Below are positions 51,476 to 62,546 of a stretch of 64,000 nt of DNA, piece by piece (the first letter of the stretch is position 1; every line of letters starts with the position of its first letter). The stretch covers positions 992,001-1,056,000 of the forward strand of contig JADJRJ010000030.1 in the NCBI GenBank assembly GCA_016712265.1, written 5' to 3'. The position numbers were made by a program, and so were the translations under genes. Origin of the DNA: Gemmatimonadota bacterium. GTDB lineage: Bacteria; Gemmatimonadota; Gemmatimonadetes; Gemmatimonadales; Gemmatimonadaceae. Under the pieces are notes generated by a model. That model saw only the letters and a list, made by a program, of their open reading frames with translations, had not been told where the DNA came from and ran no database searches.

Positions 51476-53158
51476 ATGTCGACATGGGAAATGGACCGTC
51501 TCAAGGACGCGCTCCGCGGTCAGTACGACCTGCAGAGGGAAGTCGGGCGTGGCGGAATGGGGATCGTGTTCCTGGCGCGCGATATCCGACTGGACCGGCA
51601 TGTGGCGATCAAGACGTTGCCGGCCCACCTCGCGTCAGATGCCGGCGTCCGCGAACGCTTCATTCGCGAGGCGCGAACGGCGGCGGCCCTCACCCATCCC
51701 AACATCGTCCCGATCCACCGCGCCGAGGAAGTGGGCGAGCTGGTCTTCTTCGTGATGGGTTTCATCGGCGGGGAATCCGTCGCGCAGCGCCTCAAGTCCG
51801 GCGGCCCCATCTCGCCGGCCGCGACCATCGCGATCCTGTCCGATGTGGCAGGCGCGTTAGGCTACGCGCACGGACGAGGGGTCGTCCACCGGGACATCAA
51901 GGCCGAGAACATCCTCCTCGACACCATCGACGACCGCGCGATGGTGACGGACTTTGGTATCGCACGGCTCGCCGAATCCGCCCCCATGACCGCGACCGGG
52001 ACGGTCCTCGGCACGGTGCATTACATGAGCCCCGAGCAGATTAGCGGGGAAAAGGTCGACGGCCGGAGCGACCTGTACGCCCTGGGCGTGCTTGCATTCT
52101 ACATGTTGTCCGGGCGGTTTCCCTTTGAGCACGAGACGCCATCAGCCGTGCTCGTCGCCCACGTCACGCGCCCCGCCCCGCCACTGCGCTCGCTTGCTCC
52201 CGCAGTGCCCGTGGCGCTCGCCGAGGTCGTGGACCGGCTGCTGGCCAAGTCCCCCGCGGCTCGCTTCGCCGCCTCCACCGACGTCCAGCAGGCACTCCAA
52301 CGAGCACACGCTCGACTCGCCGAACCCCTCCCCGCGGCCGACCTGCTCTCGTCCGCCGACGCGCAAGCCGTGTGGGAGCGCGCCGCACTCCTGCAGGAGA
52401 TGACCGGGCAACAGGTGCCACCGGCCGCGCTTACGCGCGCCACCCCGGCCGATCCGGCGCTCACCACCGGCTTTCAGGTTGACGATGTCGTCGCCGCCGC
52501 GGCGGGGGCAGGCATTGATCGCCGGTATGTGGATCGCGCGTTGGCCGAGCGCCGCGGCTCCGACAGCACGGGACTCGTGCGGCCGGGTCCCGGGATGGAA
52601 GCCCAACCCGGCAAGTGGACCGCCGCGCGCACCCGGGTCGAGTACGAGGCCATCCTCCCGGGAGAACTCGACGACGACGGACTCGACGAGATCGCCGACG
52701 AGATGCGTCGCGCCGTTGGGGAGTTCGGCAACGTGAACTCACGGGGACGCACGATCGAGTTCACCGCCCCGCTCATGACGCCGAACGGCATGCCGCGCCG
52801 CCTCCAGGTCTCGGTAACCTCACGCCACGGCCGAACGACCATTCGTGCCTACGAGGACTTCAAGAGTACCATCCAGGGGGTGCTTGGCGGGGTGACGGGG
52901 GGTGTTGGCGGCGGCGTGGGTGGGGCGGCCTTCGGTGCCGTCGCAGCCACCACGAAGTCCCTCCTCTTCGCCGCCCCGGTCTTCGCACTCGTCGCGCTAG
53001 GCGCATACGGCTTTGCGCGCGCCATCAACCGGCACATCGAGAAGGACAAGGATCGGTCGGCGCGCGAGATCGTCGAACGCCTGGCCGCGCGAGCCCGATC
53101 CATCATCGAGGCGCGATCCTTGCCGACCACACCCGCCGTCCCGCGACTCGGTCGTTAG
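51476..53158 (+). CDS. Ser/Thr protein kinase with glycine-rich C-terminal membrane segment
   Basis: A 560-residue protein. The kinase domain (about 17-280) has G-R-G-G-M-G-I-V-F, Lys46 in V-A-I-K-T, H-R-D-I-K-A-E-N at 138-145, D-F-G at 159-161 and Y-M-S-P-E-Q. Residues about 330-470 have no familiar fold. A glycine-zipper-like stretch (L-G-G-V-T-G-G-V-G-G-G-V-G-G-A) is followed by a hydrophobic segment (L-L-F-A-A-P-V-F-A-L-V-A-L-G-A). The start at 51476 gives a usual kinase N terminus. The stop TAG overlaps the stop of the convergent next gene inside CGTTAGGC. Confidence 0.85.
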   Translation: MSTWEMDRLKDALRGQYDLQREVGRGGMGIVFLARDIRLDRHVAIKTLPAHLASDAGVRERFIREARTAAALTHPNIVPIHRAEEVGELVFFVMGFIGGESVAQRLKSGGPISPAATIAILSDVAGALGYAHGRGVVHRDIKAENILLDTIDDRAMVTDFGIARLAESAPMTATGTVLGTVHYMSPEQISGEKVDGRSDLYALGVLAFYMLSGRFPFEHETPSAVLVAHVTRPAPPLRSLAPAVPVALAEVVDRLLAKSPAARFAASTDVQQALQRAHARLAEPLPAADLLSSADAQAVWERAALLQEMTGQQVPPAALTRATPADPALTTGFQVDDVVAAAAGAGIDRRYVDRALAERRGSDSTGLVRPGPGMEAQPGKWTAARTRVEYEAILPGELDDDGLDEIADEMRRAVGEFGNVNSRGRTIEFTAPLMTPNGMPRRLQVSVTSRHGRTTIRAYEDFKSTIQGVLGGVTGGVGGGVGGAAFGAVAATTKSLLFAAPVFALVALGAYGFARAINRHIEKDKDRSAREIVERLAARARSIIEARSLPTTPAVPRLGR

Positions 53159-53733
53159 GCGCCGCCAACGGCCACGCGGTACCACCGCACCGCTTCCGGA
53201 TTGCGCAGGACCAGGTGCGCCTCCGGCGTCGGCACGAGGGCAAAGGACAGTTCCTGTGGGGCGACCGCGTCCCCGTGCCGCAGGATCACGGCCAGTGTGT
53301 CGCCCCGCGACTGCACATCGACCGATCGAACCGTCGTGGTCTCGTTGCCGCCGGGGTACCGGACGGTCACGCGCTCAAGCTGAAGCTCCAGGGTCCGACC
53401 GGCATACCGCGGATCGTCGGTCACCCACGTGCCGTGAAGTGTCGTGGGCACGGTCGCCACCGGTGGCGGTTGCAGCTCAAGAACCGCCCATGCACCCAGC
53501 GACACGAGCGCCAGCAACGGCAGGAACACGGGGCGGCTGCGAGCCCTGGGGGCGGGCGCTTCGCGCACCGCAGTCATCGAGACCGTCGTCCGGGACGGCA
53601 GCCGCATGGTCGTCCCGACCTGCTCCAGAAAGTCGCGCAGCTCCATCGGGGTCGCCAAGTCACCGTCCTTCACGGTCGAGGCCCGTGCCTCGGCCGGCGG
53701 GTTCGCAGGACGACTGTTCAGGGGATCGCTCAC
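53155..53733 (-). CDS. Hypothetical protein with one membrane helix
   Basis: A 192-residue protein that I do not recognise. Residues 1-65 are hydrophilic, with T-P-M-E-L-R-D-F-L-E-Q-V. One membrane helix follows (F-L-P-L-L-A-L-V-S-L-G-A-W-A-V-L), then a beta-rich outer part (L-H-G-T-W-V-T-D-D-P-R-Y-A-G-R-T-L-E-L). The last part resembles domains that judge misfit between expected and observed values only in being a small beta sandwich, so no role is given. Its ATG overlaps the HD-GYP stop (ATGA), making it the third gene of the pseudopilin/HD-GYP operon. Confidence 0.7.
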   Translation of the reverse strand: MSDPLNSRPANPPAEARASTVKDGDLATPMELRDFLEQVGTTMRLPSRTTVSMTAVREAPAPRARSRPVFLPLLALVSLGAWAVLELQPPPVATVPTTLHGTWVTDDPRYAGRTLELQLERVTVRYPGGNETTTVRSVDVQSRGDTLAVILRHGDAVAPQELSFALVPTPEAHLVLRNPEAVRWYRVAVGGA

Positions 53734-55781
53734 ACGCCCACCTCCAATGGGGACATCATCGACGGAGCCTCCGCCGGCCTTGGCGTGGCCAACACTCGCC
53801 CGGCCTGCAACGCCAGGAAGGCCTTGAAGAAGGTGGGGTCCAGATGCGGTCCCGACATGCCGGACATCACCCGCAACGCCTCCGGCGGGGTGAGCCCGGG
53901 GCGATACGGTCGATCCGAAGCCAGGGCGTCGTAGACGTCGGCCACCGCCAGGACGCGCGCGAGGACCGGGATGGCCGCCCCCGCCAACCCATCGGGGTAG
54001 CCAGCGCCATCCATTCGTTCATGGTGATGGCGGACCATCGGCAAGACGTCGCGCATGGCGGGGATCGGGGAGAGGATGTCATGACCAATCACCGGATGCA
54101 GCTGCATGGATGCCATCTCGTCAGGCGTCAGGCGTCCCGGCTTGTCCAGGATCGCTGCCGGGACGCCGATCTTGCCGATGTCGTGCAAGAGTCCTCCTCG
54201 TCGCAAGAGGTCGAGCTCGCGCGGATCGAGGCCGAGTTGCGCTCCCAGGGCAACCGCTGTGTTCGTTACCCGCTCCGAGTGACCGGCGGTCCACGGCGAA
54301 TTGGCGTCGACAGCACGCGCGAAGGCCGTCAACGTGCCCAGCGAGAATGCGTCCAACTCGTCCACCAGACGCCGGTTGGCCAGCGCCATCGCGAGGCGAT
54401 CGCTCACCTGGTGAATGAAATGCGCGTGTTCACTGGCGTCATCCACACCCTGCATCGTCCCAACGGCCACCACACCTTCCACGCGCGCACCATGCCGCAG
54501 CGGGACCATCACCCACTGCAACTCCTGCGCGCCGGCCACGCCAAGGAGGGCCATGCGTGAGCCACACTCCGTGGACGAGAATGAGCGGCCGCTGCGAATG
54601 GGGCACATGGCGGCTGGCATGCTGACGTGTGAGACGGGGTGTCCGGCACGGAGGATCGTCGTCGCGTCGCTGTCTCGTTCCGCCGGAATGATCACCAGCG
54701 CCTCCCGTACCGGGGCGAGCGCCGCCACGCTCGTCAGCGCGGCCTGTGACACGCGCTCACGGTCACCGGCGTCGAGCGCCGCTCGGTCCACTTCGTCCAA
54801 CGCGGTCATCGCCCCCACCTGGCGCGCGATGGCGGTCGACATGGTGTTGAAGCTGCGCGCCAGCGCAGCGAGTTCGTCGTTTCCCTGCTCCGGAACCTGA
54901 ACCGCACGTTCACCATCGCGCATCCGCGCCGTGGCCGCGGTCAGGCGATCCAGGGGGGCCGTGATTCGGCGAATCTGTTGATGGCCGGTGAAGAACACCA
55001 CCAGCATCGAGAGCGCCGCGACGAGGCCAAAGAGGGATCCCATGTCGCCAGCCGCCGCGACCACGTCCTGGCGGCTCCGCAGGGCAATCAGCTCGAGGTC
55101 CGGGGACGCGAATTCATACCGCAGAAAGATGGCTCGCCGAGCGACCAGCCAATCCGGGGTCGTGGCCGCAAGGGCGCCCGCGGCCCTTGCCTGGTCTGCC
55201 CCGGCCGAGCACTGGAGCACGCGGCCATCCGCAGTACTCGTGACGCAGAGTATCGGGTCGGTGTCTTCGCCTGCGTCGAACCCGAGGAGTCGAGCGAGTG
55301 GGACCTCGCCCCAGTGCCACCTTGCCTGCTCGCCGGGCTCGGCGTGGACAAATCGCACCATGCCGTGCGCCGATGAATCCAGGACGACGATCGGTCGGCC
55401 CGCGGCCAGGTGCCGTTCCTCGTCAGCGGTGAGTCGCGGACCTGTCCACACCGCGCTTCGCCAGGTGCGCGGCTGGCGTGTACTGTCCAGGCCGGTGAAG
55501 GTGGTCCCCGCTGCATCGAGTGCCCGAAGGAGGTCGGCGATCCCAAGCCCACGATCGACGACGGCAACGGCCTGTTCCTTGGCGGCGACTTCGAGCCGCC
55601 CCACGGCGCGTTCGACGAGGGCGGAGCGCACTTGTCGATGCGACCAGATGGCGAGCACGGCCACCGGAACGAGTGCGCACGCGATGAACAGGGCGAGCAA
55701 GCGCTGACCGACGCGCGAGCGCACGCCGCCCAGGCGGCCGAGGAGGTCAGTACCGACTGGCGAGTCCAAAGTACCCACCAT
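53730..55781 (-). CDS. Membrane HD-GYP phosphodiesterase with HAMP and GAF-like regions
   Basis: A 683-residue signalling protein. Membrane helices at about 27-46 and 248-266 flank a periplasmic sensor. HAMP follows at about 267-320, a GAF-like region at 330-470, then an HD-GYP domain: L-L-H-D-I-G-K-I-G-V at 531-540 (HD at 533-534), H-H-H-E-R-M-D-G-A-G-Y-P-D-G at 585-598 (GYP at 594-596). HD-GYP proteins hydrolyse c-di-GMP. The key residues are present, so it is probably active. It starts inside the 3' end of the pseudopilin gene (35-nt overlap, 55747-55781). Confidence 0.88.
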   Translation of the reverse strand: MVGTLDSPVGTDLLGRLGGVRSRVGQRLLALFIACALVPVAVLAIWSHRQVRSALVERAVGRLEVAAKEQAVAVVDRGLGIADLLRALDAAGTTFTGLDSTRQPRTWRSAVWTGPRLTADEERHLAAGRPIVVLDSSAHGMVRFVHAEPGEQARWHWGEVPLARLLGFDAGEDTDPILCVTSTADGRVLQCSAGADQARAAGALAATTPDWLVARRAIFLRYEFASPDLELIALRSRQDVVAAAGDMGSLFGLVAALSMLVVFFTGHQQIRRITAPLDRLTAATARMRDGERAVQVPEQGNDELAALARSFNTMSTAIARQVGAMTALDEVDRAALDAGDRERVSQAALTSVAALAPVREALVIIPAERDSDATTILRAGHPVSHVSMPAAMCPIRSGRSFSSTECGSRMALLGVAGAQELQWVMVPLRHGARVEGVVAVGTMQGVDDASEHAHFIHQVSDRLAMALANRRLVDELDAFSLGTLTAFARAVDANSPWTAGHSERVTNTAVALGAQLGLDPRELDLLRRGGLLHDIGKIGVPAAILDKPGRLTPDEMASMQLHPVIGHDILSPIPAMRDVLPMVRHHHERMDGAGYPDGLAGAAIPVLARVLAVADVYDALASDRPYRPGLTPPEALRVMSGMSGPHLDPTFFKAFLALQAGRVLATPRPAEAPSMMSPLEVGV

Positions 55782-56268
55782 CGTTGGCCATGATGACGTC
55801 GTCGCGGCTGTGTGCGGCTGTCAGCGGCGACACCGAGCTGCCGTCCTTCCCCTTGCTATACAGGTCAAACGCCGAGTTGATCGGCACGAGGAATCGGTCC
55901 TTCCGCGCCCCAGGGGGCGCACCCTTCTTGCCCGGCGGAAACGGATTGTAGACGTATGCGTTTCCCCACGGATCGAGCATGGCACCGCGTCCGATGGCCG
56001 CCAACGAGGTGGGAAGCGAGTCCAATCCGGACAGGTCCTGGGCGATCGCGCGCAGGTCTCCGATAGCCTTCGCCACACGGGCGCGCTCCACGAGGTCGCG
56101 CCCGCGGGGAACCGCGATGGCTGTAAGGACCCCGATGATCGCCACAACGGACAGGAGCTCGATGAGCGTGAATCCCATCCTGCGCGGGCCCACGCGAACG
56201 CCAGCGCCGCCCGGACGCACCACGTCGTCCGGGTGCCTTCCGGTTCGCGTCACCAGTACCACCTTCAT
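55747..56268 (-). CDS. Type II secretion GspG-like pseudopilin
   Basis: A type IV pilin-like protein. The prepilin leader ends R-R-M-G, followed by F-T-L-I-E-L-L-S-V-V-A-I-I-G-V-L. The C-terminal half has L-D-P-W-G-N-A-Y-V-Y-N-P and F-D-L-Y-S-K-G-K-D-G, the major-pseudopilin (GspG) signature with its calcium-site region. From the ATG at 56268 the leader is about 32 residues, long for this class; a GTG at 56193 would leave an 8-residue leader and may be the true start. No other type II secretion gene is adjacent. It heads the operon with HD-GYP. Confidence 0.8.
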   Translation of the reverse strand: MKVVLVTRTGRHPDDVVRPGGAGVRVGPRRMGFTLIELLSVVAIIGVLTAIAVPRGRDLVERARVAKAIGDLRAIAQDLSGLDSLPTSLAAIGRGAMLDPWGNAYVYNPFPPGKKGAPPGARKDRFLVPINSAFDLYSKGKDGSSVSPLTAAHSRDDVIMANDGGYFGLASRY

Positions 56269-56465
56269 TCGCTATAGTCTCGACCGTTCGTCCCACCGAC
56301 TTCATACATGAGGACGACCTAACACGGGGGCCGCAATACAGTCGCGCGATGCCCTGCCAGCCGCCGGATTCAACGAGCGCGGCATCTTGTCCGCCGTTCC
56401 GGGGGAGGCTCATGTCCGGAGTGTGGGCGACGGGCGCCCCCAAGCACCGCGAGCTGATCGGTGGC

Positions 56466-58612
<2,147 letters not shown>

Positions 58613-58616
<4 letters not shown>

Positions 58617-59086
58617 GCGATGCCGTTCAGCTCGATGTCAAAGACCAGGTTCGCGTTAGGCGGAATCGGACCGACGCCAGCGGATCCGTACCCCAACGAC
58701 GACGGGATCAGCAGGCGCCGACGCCCGCCCACCTTCATCCCCTGCATCCCCACCTGCCACCCCTGGATCAGGTTGGCGAGGGGGAACACCGCCGGGGATG
58801 CGGCCCCGACGTTCCCGTCAAATCGCGTCCCGTTGGCCAGGTACCCGGTGTAATACACCCGCACCGTCTGCAGCCCAGACAGGGTGGCGCCGGTGCCCAC
58901 CTGCGTATCCAGCATGTAGACGCCTGAGGGCAGCTTGGTGAACGAAGCGAGGGAGATGCTCAGGGTGCTGCCCCACGTTTGCTGCTCGAGGGCGATCGGG
59001 TCGGGGATAGTCACGTCCGTAGTGTCGTTGGGGAGGCAGCCCGCGAGGCAGAGGGCGGCGGCGGGGATCAGACGAGCGAGGTTCAT
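58613..59086 (-). CDS. FKBP-type peptidyl-prolyl isomerase lipoprotein
   Basis: A 157-residue lipoprotein (A-A-A-L-C-L-A-G-C, Cys17) with an FKBP domain: V-R-V-Y-Y-T-G-Y-L-A-N-G-T-R-F-D, L-I-Q-G-W-Q-V-G-M-Q-G-M-K-V-G-G and I-P-S-S-L-G-Y-G. It catalyses prolyl cis-trans isomerisation and assists folding of exported proteins. The stop overlaps the acetoacetyl-CoA synthetase start (58613-58616), an overlap that suggests coupled transcription rather than a shared role. Confidence 0.9.
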
Positions 59087-59113
59087 GGCGCGAGGGGAAC
59101 GGGTCGGGGAAAC

Positions 59114-60202
59114 CTATCGCGCGTCGGCCCCCACCAAGAGATCCGGCGTGATTTCGGACAGTGTGGGGCACCCGGAAAGCGCCATCGCCAGGTCCAGTTC
59201 GTCACGCAGCAACTCCAGGACGTGCCGCGCGCCCGCGGCGCCGTCTACCGCCAATCCCCAGATGGGAGGTCGCCCGAGGAGCACCCCCCGGGCCCCTATT
59301 GCCAGCGCCTTGAGGACGTCGGTCCCCCGGCGAATTCCGCCGTCGACATAGACCTCGACCTGGCCGTCCACCGCGGCGACCACCTCGGGCAGGGCGCGCG
59401 CCGTGGCGATCGCGGTGTCGAGCTGTCGCCCCCCGTGGTTCGACACCACAATGGCGCTCGCCCCATGATCGATCGCGCGGCGCGCGTCGTCCCCGCGCAC
59501 GATTCCCTTGACGACCACCGGGAGCCCAGAGATGTCCCGGAGCCAGCGAATGTCCCTCGGGGAAATCGACGGGTCGTGCAGCCCCCTGAAGTGGCGCATC
59601 AATCCGCTCGCCTCTCCCGTGGCGGTGGGCACCGCGCCCATTCCGGCCTCCACGGCATTCGCGATCCGCAGGCCCGGAGGCAGGGTGAAACCGCTGCGGA
59701 TGTCGCGCTCCCGCCGCCCAAGGACCGGTGTGTCCACCGTCAACATCAGGGCGCGATACCCGGCGTCCACGGCCTGGGCAACGAGCGCCTCGGTGTGTTC
59801 GCGACCGGTGTACACGTACACCTGAAACCACTTGGGCGCCGCCGGCTCCACCGCCGCCACCTCGGACAAACCTGTCGTTGCAGTGGTACTCACGACGAGC
59901 AACGTTCCCGCGGCTGCGGCGGCGCGCGCCATCCCGACTTCCCCCTCGGGATGGGCCAGCTTCTGCATCGCGGTTGGGGCAATAAGGACCGGCATCGCCA
60001 CGGGGGCGCCGAGCACCGTGGTCGCCATCGATCGCGTCGAGACGTCGACCATGGTGCGATATCGAATGGCGAGCGCGTCCCACGCGGCGCGATTCGCGCG
60101 CAGCGTCACTTCATCGTTGGCACCACCACTTTGGTAGTCCCACGCCGACTCCGCGACGCGCTCGCGGGCAGCACGTTCATAGTCAAACAGATTGAGCAGC
60201 AT
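59114..60202 (-). CDS. FMN-dependent alpha-hydroxyacid oxidase/dehydrogenase
   Basis: A 362-residue FMN enzyme of the lactate/glycolate oxidase family: Y-Q-S-G-G-A-N-D-E-V-T-L-R-A-N near the N terminus, P-V-V-V-K-G-I-V (flavin Lys), V-S-N-H-G-G-R-Q-L-D (catalytic His and substrate Arg) and V-D-G-G-I-R-R-G-T-D-V-L. It oxidises short L-2-hydroxyacids; lactate is likely but unproven. Membrane-insertion segments of LldD-type enzymes are not obvious. It sits between the FKBP gene (27 nt) and the M28 peptidase gene (9 nt) on the same strand. Confidence 0.88.
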   Translation of the reverse strand: MLLNLFDYERAARERVAESAWDYQSGGANDEVTLRANRAAWDALAIRYRTMVDVSTRSMATTVLGAPVAMPVLIAPTAMQKLAHPEGEVGMARAAAAAGTLLVVSTTATTGLSEVAAVEPAAPKWFQVYVYTGREHTEALVAQAVDAGYRALMLTVDTPVLGRRERDIRSGFTLPPGLRIANAVEAGMGAVPTATGEASGLMRHFRGLHDPSISPRDIRWLRDISGLPVVVKGIVRGDDARRAIDHGASAIVVSNHGGRQLDTAIATARALPEVVAAVDGQVEVYVDGGIRRGTDVLKALAIGARGVLLGRPPIWGLAVDGAAGARHVLELLRDELDLAMALSGCPTLSEITPDLLVGADAR

Positions 60203-60211
60203 CCCGCCGTC

Positions 60212-61807
60212 CTAACGACGGTAGCCCTTCGAATCGCGAATGGGCTGCTGACAGGTCGGCCACGCTGCGGTACTCGGCGGCCCGCCAGCGGCGGTCGGCG
60301 CGGGAGCCCCCCGATCAAAGACGCGCCGGTCCCGTGACACGGTCTCCGGGTCCTCACTGGCGAGGTAGGCCAGCATGGCCACCAGCACGGCATTCTGCCG
60401 CAGGTCGTCCAGCACCGCCTTGTCGTACGTGTCGCGCTGCGTATGCCAGGTGTACGTGCCGTACGACCAGTCGAGCGCACCGAGGCCAAACGCCGGAGCG
60501 CCAGCGCAACCAAACGACGCATGGTCGGAGCCACCGCCCGCCGGGGATCCCGGGAAGTTGAGCGTGATGCCACGCGTCAACTCGGATGGGATACTCGCGA
60601 TCCACTGCGCAACATTGCCAGCCGCGGTCGTCAGGCCACCCGAGGAGAAGTTGATGATACGCCCGGTCCCGTTGTCCTGGTTGAACAGTGCTTGCAGGCC
60701 GCGCACCACTTCCGGCCGGTCGGCGGCAAAGGCGCGTGATCCGTTCAGCCCCTGCTCCTCCCCTCCCCAGTGCCCCACGAGGATGGTGCGCTTCGGGTTG
60801 GGATAGTGCTGCTTGAGCAGGCGCATCGCCTCCATCATGATGACCGTGCCCGTCCCGTTGTCCGTCGTGCCGCTCCCGCCGTCCCACGAGTCAAAGTGGG
60901 CGGACAGCATGACATACTCGTTCGGCTTGGCGGTGCCGGGGATCGACGCCACGGTGTTGGCTACCGGCAACTCACCCAAAAAGTCGGCCTGCGCGCGGAC
61001 GCGCAGTCGCGGCCCCTGGTGGTTCTCGGCAAGCCGGTACAGCAGGCCGTAGTCTTCGCAACCGACATCGAGCGACGGGACCTGCGTGGTCTGCGCATCG
61101 AACACCTTCTGCACCCCCCAGCCGTTGGACCAGCGGGACGCCACCACGCCGGCCGCGCCCGCCTGCTCCAGCCGCACGCCTAACGATCCTGTCCCGAGTC
61201 CGGTCCCATACCCGGTCTTCTGCAGCCGCCGGTTCCACTGGGTCTGGGCCTCGGTGCGCGCGGCCCGCATCCGGGCGAACGATTCGACCGTGGCAAACCG
61301 CTCCCAGTTGTCATCGGGACGGCAGGTCGGTTGCAGCATCGAGATCAGCACGAACTTGCCGCGCGCCTGGGGCAACCAGGCCACAAACGCCGCGGAATCC
61401 GGAACATCGGGCAGGATCACCACCTCCCCCTCGACGTCCTTCCCCCCGGTCCCGGCGCTCCACGCGAGCATCGTCCCTTCGAGCGAGCGCACGCGCGGGG
61501 CCACGAGGTCGATGTGGGACACCCCGCGACGCCACGACTTCCAGGTGCCGTAGCTCGGCGTCGTCGCCCCAATCCCCCAGGCGGTGTAGGTCTTCGCCAG
61601 CCACTCGTTCCCGCTCTTGTGTCCCGGTGATCCTGTCAGTCGCGGCCCAATCGAATCGCTAAGCACCTGCAGCAGCTTCCCCACCTGGGACTGCTGCATC
61701 CCGGACTCATACAGCCGGCGGATGACCGGGTCGGCCACCGTATAACTCTGGGCCGCAGCAAGGGAGGTCAGCGTGGCGGTCGCGACCACCAGGACAGGGA
61801 AACGCAT
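60212..61807 (-). CDS. Exported M28-family zinc aminopeptidase
   Basis: A 531-residue exported metallopeptidase. The signal peptide (V-L-V-V-A-T-A-T-L-T-S-L-A-A-A-Q) is followed by a region with a PA-type inserted domain (A-G-A-A-G-V-V-A-S) and the M28 core: L-S-A-H-F-D-S-W, G-S-G-T-T-D-N-G-T-G, G-H-W-G-G-E-E-Q-G-L-N-G-S and the last His in Y-T-W-H-T-Q-R-D-T-Y. These are the two-zinc ligands and the catalytic Glu. The start at 61807 gives the signal; the open frame extends 27 codons upstream without one. Likely role: peptide breakdown in periplasm or outside. Confidence 0.88.
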   Translation of the reverse strand: MRFPVLVVATATLTSLAAAQSYTVADPVIRRLYESGMQQSQVGKLLQVLSDSIGPRLTGSPGHKSGNEWLAKTYTAWGIGATTPSYGTWKSWRRGVSHIDLVAPRVRSLEGTMLAWSAGTGGKDVEGEVVILPDVPDSAAFVAWLPQARGKFVLISMLQPTCRPDDNWERFATVESFARMRAARTEAQTQWNRRLQKTGYGTGLGTGSLGVRLEQAGAAGVVASRWSNGWGVQKVFDAQTTQVPSLDVGCEDYGLLYRLAENHQGPRLRVRAQADFLGELPVANTVASIPGTAKPNEYVMLSAHFDSWDGGSGTTDNGTGTVIMMEAMRLLKQHYPNPKRTILVGHWGGEEQGLNGSRAFAADRPEVVRGLQALFNQDNGTGRIINFSSGGLTTAAGNVAQWIASIPSELTRGITLNFPGSPAGGGSDHASFGCAGAPAFGLGALDWSYGTYTWHTQRDTYDKAVLDDLRQNAVLVAMLAYLASEDPETVSRDRRVFDRGAPAPTAAGGPPSTAAWPTCQQPIRDSKGYRR

Positions 61808-61903
61808 CGAAGACTCCGGACGGAAGGTGACGGACGCTGAAATGTCGGTGCCGCGCACCCCATGGCAAGGCGCGCGGCACGATCCCACGACCTGAGTCGC
61901 CGG

Positions 61904-62410
61904 TCAGGCGTGTGTGCGTTCCGGCAGCCCCTCGGCGGCCTTCGTCCCCCGGGTGTACGTCGTGTAGATGATGATCGGGATGCCGAGATCGCCGAGGTAC
62001 TTCCGGATCTCGGGTAGGACCTCTTCCCACTCCATACCGCCAACCCCGGTCGCCAGGCGCGGCAGCGCGATGCTCTCGAACCGCTCCTGCTGCGCCATCT
62101 CCCGCAGGGCACGGAGTGCATGGTGCACATGATGGGGCTGTGCGCGTCCCGGCCGCCCGCCGGGGGTCTCGGCCGCTTCCTGCGTGAGGAGGTTGACGAT
62201 CCGAAGGCCGCCGACGGCGCCCCACATCCACGCGCCGCCAGCCCCAGGCTTATCCGTGTGGCAGTAGTGTCTGAAGTCCTTCACCATGGCGGGCCATCGC
62301 TCACGCAGGGCCAGCGCGAGCCCCTGCTTGAAGTCGTCGTTGGGAGCGATCCCGTGTGCGATGACCTGCGCATCGGTTAGCAGGATGTCGCCTTCCACCA
62401 TCTTGAGCAT
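61904..62410 (-). CDS. Macro-domain protein
   Basis: A 168-residue stand-alone macro domain: V-E-G-D-I-L-L-T-D-A-Q-V-I-A-H-G, G-L-A-L-A-L-R-E-R-W-P and L-P-R-L-A-T-G-V-G-G-M-E-W. Such proteins bind or remove ADP-ribose or related groups. The G-D-I-L-x-T start and the L-P-x-x-A-T-G-V-G-G loop fit the ALC1/TARG1-like group. Cytoplasmic; substrate unknown. It lies 96 bases before the M28 gene's start on the same strand. Confidence 0.85.
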   Translation of the reverse strand: MLKMVEGDILLTDAQVIAHGIAPNDDFKQGLALALRERWPAMVKDFRHYCHTDKPGAGGAWMWGAVGGLRIVNLLTQEAAETPGGRPGRAQPHHVHHALRALREMAQQERFESIALPRLATGVGGMEWEEVLPEIRKYLGDLGIPIIIYTTYTRGTKAAEGLPERTHA

Positions 62411-62546
62411 GAGGGAGCCTGTCGTCGAGGTTGACCCATGCTAAGGCGGCGGCGACGCCGCAGCTGTCAGCGGCGCGCCGATCCTGGTGTCAGTGGAATG
62501 CGGTCGACACCCCGGAAGTCCACCGACACGCGAGACGTGCTGTGAC

